Notes: generated by a model from the sequence alone, not told the origin. A DNA stretch of 64,000 nt from Ga0077527 sp964531455 (GCA_964531455.1 CAZHFZ010000002.1:46389-110388), one strand, 5' to 3'. Positions 26,105 to 35,546 are shown, counted from the stretch's first letter. Made by a program: numbers and translations.

Positions 26105-28338
26105 CACTTGGTGTCGAACTTGTGCACGCCCTTCCAGGAGGGCCCGGGCGGATCAGCACGGTAGGCCGCGATCCGCTCAAGAAACACCTGGTAGAGATAA
26201 CGCTGCGCGATTTTTTGCAGATTGATCAACTGCAGTTCCGCCTTGTCCCAATCCTGGGCACGATAAAACCGCAGCGCCTGGTTCCAAAGCTTGATTTCAT
26301 CAAGCAAGCCCTGATCAACCTCGCCCTCAAGCCCCAGCGGTTCATATATCGCAATGGGTTCGTCCTTGCCTTTGACCTGCACCAGATCGATCTCGCGCAG
26401 TACGATCCTGGAAATACGTTCTTTGGTGACCTGGCCGATCAGGATGCCGGCACCGTACTGCTTGGTAATGCCTTCAAGACGCGAACCCAGGTTCACGGCA
26501 TCGCCCATGACCGTGTAGGCCTTGCGAATCTGTGAGCCCATGTCGCCGACGCGCATGACGCCGGAATTGACACCAATGCCGATTGCGAACGGCGGCCAAT
26601 TCTTGGCATGAAATTTTTCGTTGAGTACTTTTGCCTGCTTCATCATGTCCAATGCTGCCAACACCGCATCCTGCGCATGATTGGGATTGGCCACCGGCGC
26701 ACCCCAGAACGCCATTACCGCATCGCCGATGTATTTGTCGAGCGTGCCACGATGCCCTTCGCGTATGACCAGGCTCATCGTGGTCAGGTAATCGTTGATG
26801 TAAAGAGAAAGATCATCTGGCGACAGTGTTTCCGAGATCGTGGTGAAGCCCCGAACGTCGGAAAACAGCACCGAAAGCTCCTCGGCACGGGGAGCCATAT
26901 TGAATTGTTCAGGATTGCGCGCCATCTCCTCGACCAACTCAGGCGGCACATACTGACCGAAGAGCCCTGTGATCAGCCTGGTACCCCGCGCCTCCACCAG
27001 AAAACCATAAGCCATATTGAACGTGAACAGCACGAGTATCAGTATCAGCCCCGAGGCAAGCGGCAATACGAGGTTGCCTGAATGAAAAATCAGCAGGTTG
27101 GCGCCAATAACCCCAAGCACGCCCACTGCCGACACCAACATGGACTTGAACGGGGCCAGCATTGGCAACAATAGCGACAACGCAACTCCGGCCAGGAGCA
27201 GCAGTACGAACTCTGCCCCGACCACATAGGGCGGTCGCTGCTTGATGTTGCCGTCAAGGATGCCGCTAATCAGATTCGCGTGGATCTCGACTCCGGGAAA
27301 CACCGGATCAATCGGAGTCGCCCGCAAATCCAGAAGGCCGGGGGCCGTTGTGCCAACCAGGGCGATTTTGCCCTTGAGTTCCTCGACAGGAATGCGCTCC
27401 TGAAGCACATCAACAAGAGAGTAATACCGATAACTGCCCTTGCCACCACGGTATGGCACCAGAGCGGCAGCCTGGTCATCTACAGGAATTTCGAACGGTC
27501 CGGACTTGACCCACTCCAGTCCGCTGTAGTTCGCGGCACTGCCATCCTCACTTACAACGGCCTTGACTGGCGGGTTGCCGTGAACTGCGCGCACCATCGC
27601 AAGTGATAACGGCTCGTAATAAGCCTTCTGATATTCGACCAATATCGGCACGCGGCGGGTAATGCCATCCGGGTCAGGCAGCGGATTGATGTGGCCGGCG
27701 CTAACCGCAGACTTCTGCAATCTCTCAAGATTCGCGGTATATCCGCTCCAGGTCGTGATGCCGATTTTACGATTGCCAAATGCGCCCTCTGGCAGAACGG
27801 GGGGCGGCAACATGCCCTTGCGGCTGGCATTCGCCGGATCATCGCTGAGGAACACGTGGCCGAGCACGACCGCGCGGCCTTTCATCTTGCGGGCAAAAAT
27901 ATCGTCGTATTCGAGTTGAGGCCTGACCTGATCAAGCACCGACTGGAACTGCGGTACGCCACGCAGTTCGCGCTGACCCAGACGTTCCAGCACACGGATG
28001 CCGGACGACTCGTCACGTTCGGCAAAGACCACGTCGAATCCGACTACGGCAATGCCGTACTTGTCGAACAGCTTGTCGAGCAACAATGCCAGACGATCGC
28101 GCGGCCATGGCCAGCGTCCCTCACCGCCTTTTTCCTTCTCCAGCAGGCTTTTTTCGTCAATATCGAGAATAACGACGCGGGAGTCTATCGTTCTCGGCAT
28201 TGTCAGGTGCAGGCGCGTGTCGTAAACAATCGCCTCCAGTTTTTCGATCAGAGGCAGACGGAAAAGATGCACCGCATGCGCGAGAAACAGGCTGGTAATC
28301 ACCAGACCGATCACGATGCGATTAAGATTTTTCTTCAC
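26104..28338 (-). CDS. CHASE2-domain class III adenylate cyclase
   Basis: The 744-residue protein starts at GTG 28338. It has a membrane segment at about 8-28, a periplasmic CHASE2 sensor (about 30-355), three membrane segments (about 365-450), and a cytoplasmic class III cyclase domain (about 480-665). Catalytic residues are complete: metal Asp494 (FSDVRGF) and Asp539 (YIGDAVMAF), adenine-selecting Lys535, Thr609 (YTVMGD), and transition-state Asn616 and Arg620. The Lys/Thr pair is the class IIIb pattern, whose known members respond to bicarbonate. It should make cAMP on an extracytoplasmic signal. It ends with a helical tail and overlaps the phosphodiesterase gene. Confidence 0.92.
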   Translation of the reverse strand: MKKNLNRIVIGLVITSLFLAHAVHLFRLPLIEKLEAIVYDTRLHLTMPRTIDSRVVILDIDEKSLLEKEKGGEGRWPWPRDRLALLLDKLFDKYGIAVVGFDVVFAERDESSGIRVLERLGQRELRGVPQFQSVLDQVRPQLEYDDIFARKMKGRAVVLGHVFLSDDPANASRKGMLPPPVLPEGAFGNRKIGITTWSGYTANLERLQKSAVSAGHINPLPDPDGITRRVPILVEYQKAYYEPLSLAMVRAVHGNPPVKAVVSEDGSAANYSGLEWVKSGPFEIPVDDQAAALVPYRGGKGSYRYYSLVDVLQERIPVEELKGKIALVGTTAPGLLDLRATPIDPVFPGVEIHANLISGILDGNIKQRPPYVVGAEFVLLLLAGVALSLLLPMLAPFKSMLVSAVGVLGVIGANLLIFHSGNLVLPLASGLILILVLFTFNMAYGFLVEARGTRLITGLFGQYVPPELVEEMARNPEQFNMAPRAEELSVLFSDVRGFTTISETLSPDDLSLYINDYLTTMSLVIREGHRGTLDKYIGDAVMAFWGAPVANPNHAQDAVLAALDMMKQAKVLNEKFHAKNWPPFAIGIGVNSGVMRVGDMGSQIRKAYTVMGDAVNLGSRLEGITKQYGAGILIGQVTKERISRIVLREIDLVQVKGKDEPIAIYEPLGLEGEVDQGLLDEIKLWNQALRFYRAQDWDKAELQLINLQKIAQRYLYQVFLERIAAYRADPPGPSWKGVHKFDTK

Positions 28339-28531
28339 CCTGTAGTCCTATACCGACCCCGCCGTCGCGAGCTTGAAGATACGGCAAGAATCGAATTTCC
28401 CGCCAGCGCTACGATCAACAATGCGGGTAAACCTGTGCCGTCGGAAGTTCCAGCGGCAGCCTCGCCCCGTTTGCGGATGCGCTTTCCGGATAAACGGAGG
28501 CACTCCGCAAACGCGAGGCGCGTTCACATCA

Positions 28532-29335
28532 CTACTTGATGAAGAACTCCATTTTTACACCGGCCAGTTCGATCACGTCATGATCGTGCAGCGGCTGAGC
28601 CTGGGCATCGATCATTTTCCCGTTGATGATCGGAAATTTCGCTCCCTCAACATGAGTAATGAAGTAACCCTGAGGGCGACGCGTAATAACCGCCACCTGC
28701 AGCCCGGGCTTTCCAAGCGTGGTCAGGTTCTTGACGAGATCAAGTTCACGGCCAGCACTGGGTCCGGTAAGGATTTGCACGGCCGCCAGCAGATGCGGTT
28801 CGCCTGGCTTGGCCGCTGCGGGTGCAGCAGCAGGTGTCACTGCAGGTGCCGGTTTGGCAGCAGCGGGGGGCAATGGCGCCATCGAAGACTTGGGTGTCGG
28901 CGGCGGCATCGACGGTTTGGGGGTGGGCGGCGGCATTGAGGGTTTGGCTGCCGGGGCCGGCTCAGAGACGGGCTTGGGAGCGGCCGGTTTTGCCGACGGC
29001 CGGAGAATCATCGTTTTTTCAAAATCCTCAGCCGGCGCATGAGCGGTCACGCTGGCAACATACTTGAGCTTGTATTTGCCGATTTCAATGACATCGTTGT
29101 TCTGCAGGATGTGTTTTTTGATCGGGTTGCCGTTTACGAGCGTCCCGTTGGTTGAACCCATGTCCTCAAGAAACGAGTCGTTGAGTATCGTTACGATGCA
29201 GGCATGCTCGCCGCTGACCGCAAGATTCTCGATCTGGATCTCGTTAGTCGGCTTGCGTCCGATCATGATGCGCTCTTTGTCGAGCGGCACCTCGCGGATC
29301 ACCGAGTTTTCGAGAGAAAGTATCAACTTCGCCAT
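28532..29335 (-). CDS. Double FHA-domain protein
   Basis: The 267-residue cytoplasmic protein has an N-terminal FHA domain (about 1-95: IMIGRKPTNEIQIENLAVSGEHA, MGSTNGTLVNG), a Pro/Lys/Met-rich linker with repeats of PSMPPPTPK (about 110-175), and a second, more divergent FHA-like domain (about 180-265: LGKPGLQVAVITRRPQGYFI). FHA domains bind phosphothreonine, so this is a likely reader of the kinase encoded two genes upstream. It lies 17 nt after the PP2C gene. The second domain has lost the Ser-x-x-His motif and may bind something else. Confidence 0.88.
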   Translation of the reverse strand: MAKLILSLENSVIREVPLDKERIMIGRKPTNEIQIENLAVSGEHACIVTILNDSFLEDMGSTNGTLVNGNPIKKHILQNNDVIEIGKYKLKYVASVTAHAPAEDFEKTMILRPSAKPAAPKPVSEPAPAAKPSMPPPTPKPSMPPPTPKSSMAPLPPAAAKPAPAVTPAAAPAAAKPGEPHLLAAVQILTGPSAGRELDLVKNLTTLGKPGLQVAVITRRPQGYFITHVEGAKFPIINGKMIDAQAQPLHDHDVIELAGVKMEFFIK

Positions 29336-29352
29336 AGTGTCATCCCCGTTGC

Positions 29353-30165
29353 TTATCTGAACCAGGACTTCAGCCTGTCCACCAAACCACTGCGGGCCGG
29401 AAAACTCTTCAGCACACGCACCAGAATAACCGAAACATTGTCACGACCGCCATTGTCGTTGGCCTGCTGCACCAGTTGCTCCGCCGCAAGTGGCAGATTG
29501 GCCTGCAGAGAGGACAGCGTCAATTCCATATCCTCGTCGGTCACCATGTCGTTGAGACCATCCGAGCACAACAAATAGATATCACCGACCTGGACCGGAT
29601 AACTATGCACTTCGGCTTCGACTTCAGGATCAATACCGACTGCGCGGGTCACCAGGTTCTTGTTCTGCGAGTGCCGCGCCTGCTCCTTGGTAATCAGGCC
29701 GCTGTCGATCTGCTCCTGCAGCAGGGAATGATCGCGGGTCACCTGCTCTAGCTTGCTTGCGCGCATACGGTACAATCTTGAGTCACCAATATGCCCGACA
29801 ATCAACCGGTCGTCATGCCAAAGCGCCACCACCAGCGTAGTGCCCATGCCGGCATACTGTTGCTGGCTCTGTGAAGCCTGAAATATTGTGTTGTTGGCGC
29901 GGACAGCATGTTCGCCAACCAGCTTCTCCGCCATCGCAACATCAAGTTCACCCGTAATGGATGCCAGCGCCTTTTTCAATCCTGCACTGATCATTGCCAC
30001 GGCAATTCCGCTCGCCACTTCGCCGGCATTGTAGCCACCAATGCCATCCGCGAGTACGGCCAGTCCGACCGCAGCATCCGCGGCAATGCTGTCTTCGTTG
30101 TGCGAACGCACCATTCCGGAATGCGTTGCTGTTGCAATTTCGATCACGTTGGTCAAGTCAGCCAT
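29353..30165 (-). CDS. PP2C-family protein serine/threonine phosphatase
   Basis: The 270-residue protein starts at ATG 30165 (MADLTNVIEIATATHSG). It has the PPM/PP2C motifs with metal-binding Asp residues: RSHNEDS, VLADGIGGYNAGEVAS, GHIGDSRLYRMR, LLCSDGLNDMV and GGRDNVSVI. This is the PstP/PrpC type that reverses Hanks-kinase phosphorylation. It begins 8 nt after the stop of the CHASE2 kinase, so kinase and phosphatase should be made together. Confidence 0.93.
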   Translation of the reverse strand: MADLTNVIEIATATHSGMVRSHNEDSIAADAAVGLAVLADGIGGYNAGEVASGIAVAMISAGLKKALASITGELDVAMAEKLVGEHAVRANNTIFQASQSQQQYAGMGTTLVVALWHDDRLIVGHIGDSRLYRMRASKLEQVTRDHSLLQEQIDSGLITKEQARHSQNKNLVTRAVGIDPEVEAEVHSYPVQVGDIYLLCSDGLNDMVTDEDMELTLSSLQANLPLAAEQLVQQANDNGGRDNVSVILVRVLKSFPARSGLVDRLKSWFR

Positions 30166-30173
30166 GGCATGTC

Positions 30174-32729
30174 TCAGGTTACCGCGGGGGCGGGCTTGGC
30201 TGCGGTCATGGTGCCCAAGCAGAGCCGGATGGCCTTCGCCATCTGTTCTCCAGTCTGGTAGCGCTGCTCCGGATCCTTGGCCAGCGCCTTGTTGATCACC
30301 GCCGCAACACAAGTCGGCAGGTTGGGATTCACGGTGCGGATGTCTGCGTGCGGCTCGTTGGCGATCTTGAACATCAGCTGCGCCATTGATTCACCGGTAA
30401 ATGGAAGCGTACCGCTGAGCATCTGGTAAAGCATCACGCCCAGCGAAAACAGATCCGAACGCCCTTCCACCTTCTTGCCCGCAAGCTGCTCGGGAGACAT
30501 GTAAGAAGGGGTGCCAAGCACCATGCCGGTCTTGGTCTTGGACGAATCAGTCACGCGTGCAATGCCGAAGTCCGTGACCTTGGGCGTGTCGCTCTCGGGT
30601 TCGTACATGATGTTCGCGGGCTTGATATCACGATGCACGACATTCTGTTGGTGCGCGTATCCAAGCGCTTCGGCCACCCGCGCCACAATTGACATCACTT
30701 GCGGCACTGGCAGCAGGGTATCCTTCTTGGTATAGGGTGCAAGATCGCGACCCTTGAGGAACTCCATCGCGATATAGGCCAGATCGTGCTCTTCGCCAGC
30801 GTCGTAGATGGTGACGATGTTGGGGTGGGTCAGGCGGCCGGCAGTTTCCGCCTCGCGGAAAAACCGCTCCTTGACTTCAATCAGTTCGTCGCCCTCAAAC
30901 TCCTGGGACAGCGCCATGGTCTTGATTGCCACCACACGGCCAATCTTGGGATCCTTGCCAAGATAGACCACGCCCATGGCACCCTTGCCGAGTTCCTTTT
31001 CGACCTGATAGCGGCCAAGCATGGGTTTTTCCATGCCGCCACCTTCCAGCATCACCGTTCCACCGGGATGCCCCTGCGCACCCCCGAGGATGACCGTCTC
31101 CGACAAGGCCTTTGCCCGCGTCAGCCGCTGCTCGAGATCACGGAATTTCGGATTGAATTCTGCCATGTAGCGGAACACTGACTCCGCCTTGTTGAACTGC
31201 CGCTTACGCTCGAAGTCCAGTGCCAGGCTGTAAAGATTTTCCATCACCGAATCGCTGAGCGGACACTGCCTGAACTTGTCCCAGGCCAGATCGAGTTGGC
31301 CCTGTGCCTGGTAAGCAATGCCCAGCATGCGGCTTGATTCGGCGGACTCGGCGTCTGACTTTTCCTTACCCCGCTCGGTAACCAGAAAACGTTTTGTCGT
31401 CAACGCGGCGTAGCCGACTGCCAAAAGCGCGGTCGATGCCATCAACTGGATCCACATGAGTTGCGACACCATCAGCCCGAAATGGGTTGCTATCAGCACA
31501 ATACCGATACCCAGACTCAGCACTGCGGCAACACCTGCCTTCAGCCGCGGCAACAGAATGATCAAATAAAGCGCAACGGCCAGAAACACGCCGGCCTGCA
31601 CCCAGATGCCCCATGCAGGCGTAATGAAGAAGTGCTCACCAAGGATGCTGGAAACGGTATGGGCAAGCGTCATCACAGGCGCAGTAGCCGGCGATACGGG
31701 GGTCACCTGAGCCGTTCCCAGCCCGGCCGCCGTGGGCCCGATCAATACAATCTTGTCCTGATACTTTGAAGCGGGAACCTTGCCGCTGATGACATCAAAG
31801 AAGGAATCCACCGGGAAAGGCGGCCGGCCATCCCGATCGGCATAGAAAAATGTGTGCATGCGCAGTTCAGGATCGGTCAGTACACGCAGTTTCCCGACCT
31901 GCAGCGCCTCCCCCCAGACCGGCTTGATGTCGGAAATACCCAGATTCAGGCTGAGCGCCGCAATCTGCACTGACAACGCCGGGAAAGTGCGATCGTAGTA
32001 GCGAACCAGCAGCGGTTCGGCGCGAACCGCACCATCGACATCATGATCTGCGTTCAAGTGGCCGATACCCGGCAGGGCGGCACCCAGTTCGGCAATCGGA
32101 TAAATCGGCAGAATGCCCGGCGGCGGTAAATATTCTCCGGAGCCGGCTGAAGCAACACTGTTCGCAGTGATGTAGGCAGGAAGCGGCTTGTCGGGATTGC
32201 CCTGTGGTTCTGCGAGTTGCTGGAAAACCATCGGCAACACAACATTACCGGCATTCTTGATGCTGCTGGCCAGTTTCCGGTCGGTATTCAGCGCCTGCTC
32301 AGCCTCTGCCAGCAGGCTGCCTATACGCATCACTGCTTCAGCGCCGGGCTTGGCCGAATCTGCCGCGGTTTCCATTTCCTTCTGCAGGACAATGAGCTTT
32401 TCCACATAGGCCAGCCCGGCGTCCCGCTGCGGCTCGAAGAAAAACGTGGTGTTGGCTATGACCTTTGCCTTGGCTCCGCCCAGCAAATCGATCATTCGGG
32501 CGTGGACGTCGCGCGACCAGGGCCAGCGGCCGATATTGGCGATGCTGGCATCATCAATTGCGATGATCGCAATGCGATCAGAGGGTGTGCGCGACGCTGC
32601 CTTTACCCCGAGATCGTAGGCCTTGCGCTCCAGGCTTTGGATCAGATCCCCACGAGCGGCGACCAGCATCACAATGGCCACCAGAACCCCGAGAAACCAG
32701 TCGGCCTTCCAGAAACTCAGCTTTTTCAT
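30174..32729 (-). CDS. CHASE2-domain serine/threonine protein kinase
   Basis: The 851-residue membrane protein has a membrane segment at about 9-25, a periplasmic CHASE2 domain (about 30-350), three membrane segments (about 375-455), a short helical TPR-like linker (about 470-550), and a C-terminal Hanks kinase (about 573-835). The kinase has GKGAMGVVYLG, Lys603, HRDIKPAN with Asp701, DFG, and SPEQ, so it looks active. A Thr/Ser-rich activation loop (VTDSSKTKTGMV) offers autophosphorylation sites. It shares its sensor type with the cyclase two operon positions downstream. It is first in the run PP2C-FHA. Confidence 0.92.
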   Translation of the reverse strand: MKKLSFWKADWFLGVLVAIVMLVAARGDLIQSLERKAYDLGVKAASRTPSDRIAIIAIDDASIANIGRWPWSRDVHARMIDLLGGAKAKVIANTTFFFEPQRDAGLAYVEKLIVLQKEMETAADSAKPGAEAVMRIGSLLAEAEQALNTDRKLASSIKNAGNVVLPMVFQQLAEPQGNPDKPLPAYITANSVASAGSGEYLPPPGILPIYPIAELGAALPGIGHLNADHDVDGAVRAEPLLVRYYDRTFPALSVQIAALSLNLGISDIKPVWGEALQVGKLRVLTDPELRMHTFFYADRDGRPPFPVDSFFDVISGKVPASKYQDKIVLIGPTAAGLGTAQVTPVSPATAPVMTLAHTVSSILGEHFFITPAWGIWVQAGVFLAVALYLIILLPRLKAGVAAVLSLGIGIVLIATHFGLMVSQLMWIQLMASTALLAVGYAALTTKRFLVTERGKEKSDAESAESSRMLGIAYQAQGQLDLAWDKFRQCPLSDSVMENLYSLALDFERKRQFNKAESVFRYMAEFNPKFRDLEQRLTRAKALSETVILGGAQGHPGGTVMLEGGGMEKPMLGRYQVEKELGKGAMGVVYLGKDPKIGRVVAIKTMALSQEFEGDELIEVKERFFREAETAGRLTHPNIVTIYDAGEEHDLAYIAMEFLKGRDLAPYTKKDTLLPVPQVMSIVARVAEALGYAHQQNVVHRDIKPANIMYEPESDTPKVTDFGIARVTDSSKTKTGMVLGTPSYMSPEQLAGKKVEGRSDLFSLGVMLYQMLSGTLPFTGESMAQLMFKIANEPHADIRTVNPNLPTCVAAVINKALAKDPEQRYQTGEQMAKAIRLCLGTMTAAKPAPAVT

Positions 32730-33038
32730 CCCTAATACGCCCCGGTCCGCGTTGTTTTTATGTTTCGGCTGAATGGCTTAACGACGGAATTTCGAAGATT
32801 TTACGATATTCCCCCCGAAAAGTTTTGTTTTTTTAAGTACTTAGTGTCAAACATCACACATCATTCGAACTTCCCTGACCACCGGTAGCGAATAGCCGAT
32901 GAGCGTAATCACAGCATCGCCAACAAAAAGCATCAGGCCACAAAAAGTATTAATAATTACAATAAAATCATATACTTAATAACAAAAGGGTCACGCCGCA
33001 GCGTGACCCGAAAGCAGATAAAACCGCCCGAAAATCAG
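32730..33038. other. AT-rich intergenic region
   Basis: This 309-nt stretch lies between the start of the CHASE2 kinase gene and the stop of the formyltransferase gene. It holds the terminator at 32988-33009 and presumably the kinase promoter. I see no coding potential and no further structure. Confidence 0.7.
32988..33009 (-). terminator. Rho-independent terminator of the frc-formyltransferase operon
   Basis: GGGTCACGC / GCGTGACCC form a 9-bp stem with a CGCA loop. In the minus direction it is followed by TTTTGTTATT. It sits 29 nt after the formyltransferase stop. Confidence 0.85.
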
Positions 33039-33971
33039 TTAGGTGCCGAGCAAAGCACCTTTTGCCAGTTCATTCGCACGGGCAAAGTCTCCGCCGGACA
33101 GTTTCTTGCCATCTTCGCCGCGCGCACGCAGCACTTCGATGAAACCGCCCTGCGCAGTGACCTTGAAACTGTTTTCAGTTACTTCGGCCACTTCGCCAAT
33201 TTTGCCGACTACGTCGCCGAACTTGCGGAACAAGTGTTTACGCGCATCAAAAATCTGTACTTTTTTGCCGTTCAGCGTGGTCCATGCGCCTGGCGCCGGA
33301 TTGGTGCCACGGATGAGGTTGTAAACAAAATCGACGTGGTTGGACCACTGAATGTGCGCCTCACCGGCGCGGCACCAGCCTTCGTAACTGGCCCGCGATT
33401 CGTCCTGTACTGTTTCCGTATGCTTGCCGGCGAAGACCAGATCGGCCGCTTCCAGCATGGCCTTCACACCCATCGGGAAGAGTTTGTTGAAATAGACTTC
33501 GCCGATGGTTTCATCGGGACCGATATCGCAGGTCTTCTGCAGAATCACCGGTCCTTCGTCTAGCCCTTCGTTCGGCCGGAAAATGGTCAGACCGGTTTTG
33601 CTGTCGCCACGAATGATCGGCCAGTTAATTGATGACGGGCCGCGGTAGAGCGGCAGCAACGACGGGTGGTATTGAATCATTCCCAGACGGGGAAGATGCA
33701 CAAACGTATCCGGCGCAAACTGCAGCACATAGGCCATGACGCCGATATCGACATTCAACGATTTCAGCGCATCGTGTGATTCCGGTACGCGCAAAGACGG
33801 GAATTGAAACACCTTCAGGCCATGCGCCTCGGCTGCGGTACGAAGCGGGTCAGCCTTCGCACCCGGTTTTTCCGGAGCGCAGAACACACCCGCAACTTCA
33901 TCCTTGCGCGCAAGAAACGCCTCAAGTACTTCCTTGCCGAAATCCTGCTGCCCGATGATTGCAATTTTCAT
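33039..33971 (-). CDS. Formyltransferase, 10-formyl-THF hydrolase-like
   Basis: The 310-residue protein has a formyltransferase N-domain (about 1-200) and a C-terminal Fmt-like barrel (about 205-305). The active-site region YHPSLLPLYRGPSSINWPII and GLDEGPVILQK resembles the hydrolase domain of 10-formyl-THF dehydrogenase (ALDH1L1) more than Met-tRNA formyltransferase; His and Asp are kept, and the usual Asn two positions before His is Gln. It is 35 nt downstream of frc, in an oxalate cluster, so it may handle the formyl group from formyl-CoA or 10-formyl-THF. The exact donor and acceptor are not known. Confidence 0.82.
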   Translation of the reverse strand: MKIAIIGQQDFGKEVLEAFLARKDEVAGVFCAPEKPGAKADPLRTAAEAHGLKVFQFPSLRVPESHDALKSLNVDIGVMAYVLQFAPDTFVHLPRLGMIQYHPSLLPLYRGPSSINWPIIRGDSKTGLTIFRPNEGLDEGPVILQKTCDIGPDETIGEVYFNKLFPMGVKAMLEAADLVFAGKHTETVQDESRASYEGWCRAGEAHIQWSNHVDFVYNLIRGTNPAPGAWTTLNGKKVQIFDARKHLFRKFGDVVGKIGEVAEVTENSFKVTAQGGFIEVLRARGEDGKKLSGGDFARANELAKGALLGT

Positions 33972-34006
33972 GATGAATCCTTAAATAGACGTCGATCGGA
34001 GCCGGG

Positions 34007-35275
34007 TTATTTTTTCTTCGGCGGGAGGCTGAATGCGCCTGAAGCCTTCAATTTGTCGATCTGCTCGCTGCCGTAGCCGAGCACATCCTTCAACACCTCG
34101 TCCGTATGTTCGCCGAGCAGCGGTGAGCGCTCAATGACCGCAGGCGACGCCGACAGCTTGATCGGCATGCCGACGTTGTACCACTTGCCGCGCTGCGGAT
34201 GATCAAGTTCGACATACATTTCCCGACCACGCACGTGTTCATCGTTGGCCAGATCTTCTGTAGACATGATCGGGCCACAGGGCACGTCCAGCGGATTCAG
34301 GATGGCCATGAATTCGCGTTTGGTGAATTTCTCGGCAAATTTGTTGATCAGCGTCCACATCAGTTGCTGGTTCTTGCGACGTTCACCAATGGTGGCAAAC
34401 CGCGCATCCGTAGCGAGATCAGGCATACCCACATCCGGACCGATGCGTTTGGCCAGTGCGTCCCAAACCGCCTCCTGCACGACGATATACAACCAGTCAT
34501 TCGCACCGTGGGGTTTGCAATGGATGGCATTGCCAAGCTGACCGCCACCGGAGTCATTGCCGGCGCGCGGGGTTTCCCCCATGCCCTTGTAGGTCGGCAC
34601 CGAGTATTCGGGCAGATCACCACGGGTGAGGCGCTGATGATCACGCCATTTCACGCGGCACAGGTTCATCACGCCGTCCATCATCGCCACTTCGACATAC
34701 TGGCCCTGGCCGGTACGATTGGCTTGATGCAAGGCCGCCAGCAGGCCGATTGCCAGATGCAGGCCCGTGCCGGAATCGCCGATCTGCGCGCCGGTCACAA
34801 AAGGCGCACCGTCGGGCACGCCGGTGGTGCTCATTGCGCCACCCATCGCCTGCGCAACGTTTTCGTAGGCCTTGAAATCAGAGTAGGGGCCGCTGGAGCC
34901 GAAGCCCTTGATCGAACCCATGACAATTTTCGGATTGATTTCGTGAATCTTTTCCCAGGTAAAGCCGAAACGGTCGAGCACGCCGGGTCCGAAGTTTTCC
35001 ATGATGATGTCGCACTTTTTCAGCAAGTCGACAAACACCGTTTTGCCTTCGACGCTTTTCATGTTCACGGTGATCGAGCGCTTGTTGCAGTTGAGCATCG
35101 TGAAATAAAGGCTGTCCGCGTTCGGCACATCACGCAACTGGCCGCGCGTTGCATCACCCTGCGGCGGCTCGAACTTGATCACATCCGCACCCATCCACGC
35201 CAGCAACTGGGAGCACGTCGGCCCCGCCTGCACGTGGGTCATGTCGAGAATTCGAACACCCTTTAATGCTTCCAT
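34007..35275 (-). CDS. frc: Formyl-CoA:oxalate CoA-transferase (CaiB/BaiF family)
   Basis: Frc moves CoA from formyl-CoA (or succinyl-CoA) to oxalate, giving oxalyl-CoA. The 422-residue class III CoA-transferase starts at ATG 35275 with TTGGAGA upstream. It has GVRILDMTHVQAGPTCSQLLAWMGADVIK, the catalytic Asp in VEVAMMDGVMNLCRVKWRD, and the Gly-rich active-site loop GNDSGGGQ, which is typical of Frc rather than CaiB. The oxalyl-CoA decarboxylase gene 1.2 kb away supports the substrate. It heads the operon with the formyltransferase and is divergent from the Crp/Fnr gene. Confidence 0.9.
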   Translation of the reverse strand: MEALKGVRILDMTHVQAGPTCSQLLAWMGADVIKFEPPQGDATRGQLRDVPNADSLYFTMLNCNKRSITVNMKSVEGKTVFVDLLKKCDIIMENFGPGVLDRFGFTWEKIHEINPKIVMGSIKGFGSSGPYSDFKAYENVAQAMGGAMSTTGVPDGAPFVTGAQIGDSGTGLHLAIGLLAALHQANRTGQGQYVEVAMMDGVMNLCRVKWRDHQRLTRGDLPEYSVPTYKGMGETPRAGNDSGGGQLGNAIHCKPHGANDWLYIVVQEAVWDALAKRIGPDVGMPDLATDARFATIGERRKNQQLMWTLINKFAEKFTKREFMAILNPLDVPCGPIMSTEDLANDEHVRGREMYVELDHPQRGKWYNVGMPIKLSASPAVIERSPLLGEHTDEVLKDVLGYGSEQIDKLKASGAFSLPPKKK

Positions 35276-35447
35276 TTTTATCTCCAAGAAATTCTGTGGC
35301 AGAAAAAAGGCTGCCTGCCTGTTATGTTCGCCGCGTTGATTCCGGCGGAAAAGCCAGCCGCACAATTCTAAGTGCAGTCTCGCTTATCCCCCATAATTCG
35401 TTACTCGGGAAAGGCTGCAACTATAGGTAATGGCCATTACACTGGCC

Positions 35448-35461
35448 TTGACCAGAGTCAA
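35448..35461. promoter_or_regulatory. Fnr-type palindrome between frc and crp/fnr gene
   Basis: TTGACCAGAGTCAA is a perfect 5-4-5 inverted repeat of the Fnr/Crp class. It lies 173 nt upstream of frc and 86 nt upstream of the regulator gene, so it could act on both and give autoregulation. Related sites precede oxc, tctC and sucC. Confidence 0.7.
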
Positions 35462-35546
35462 GATTCCACTCCAAAATTTTACCCAATAAAACAAATAGTT
35501 ATAAAATTCCGCCGTCTGCCATCCCTGCCATTTTCATTTGCCATCC

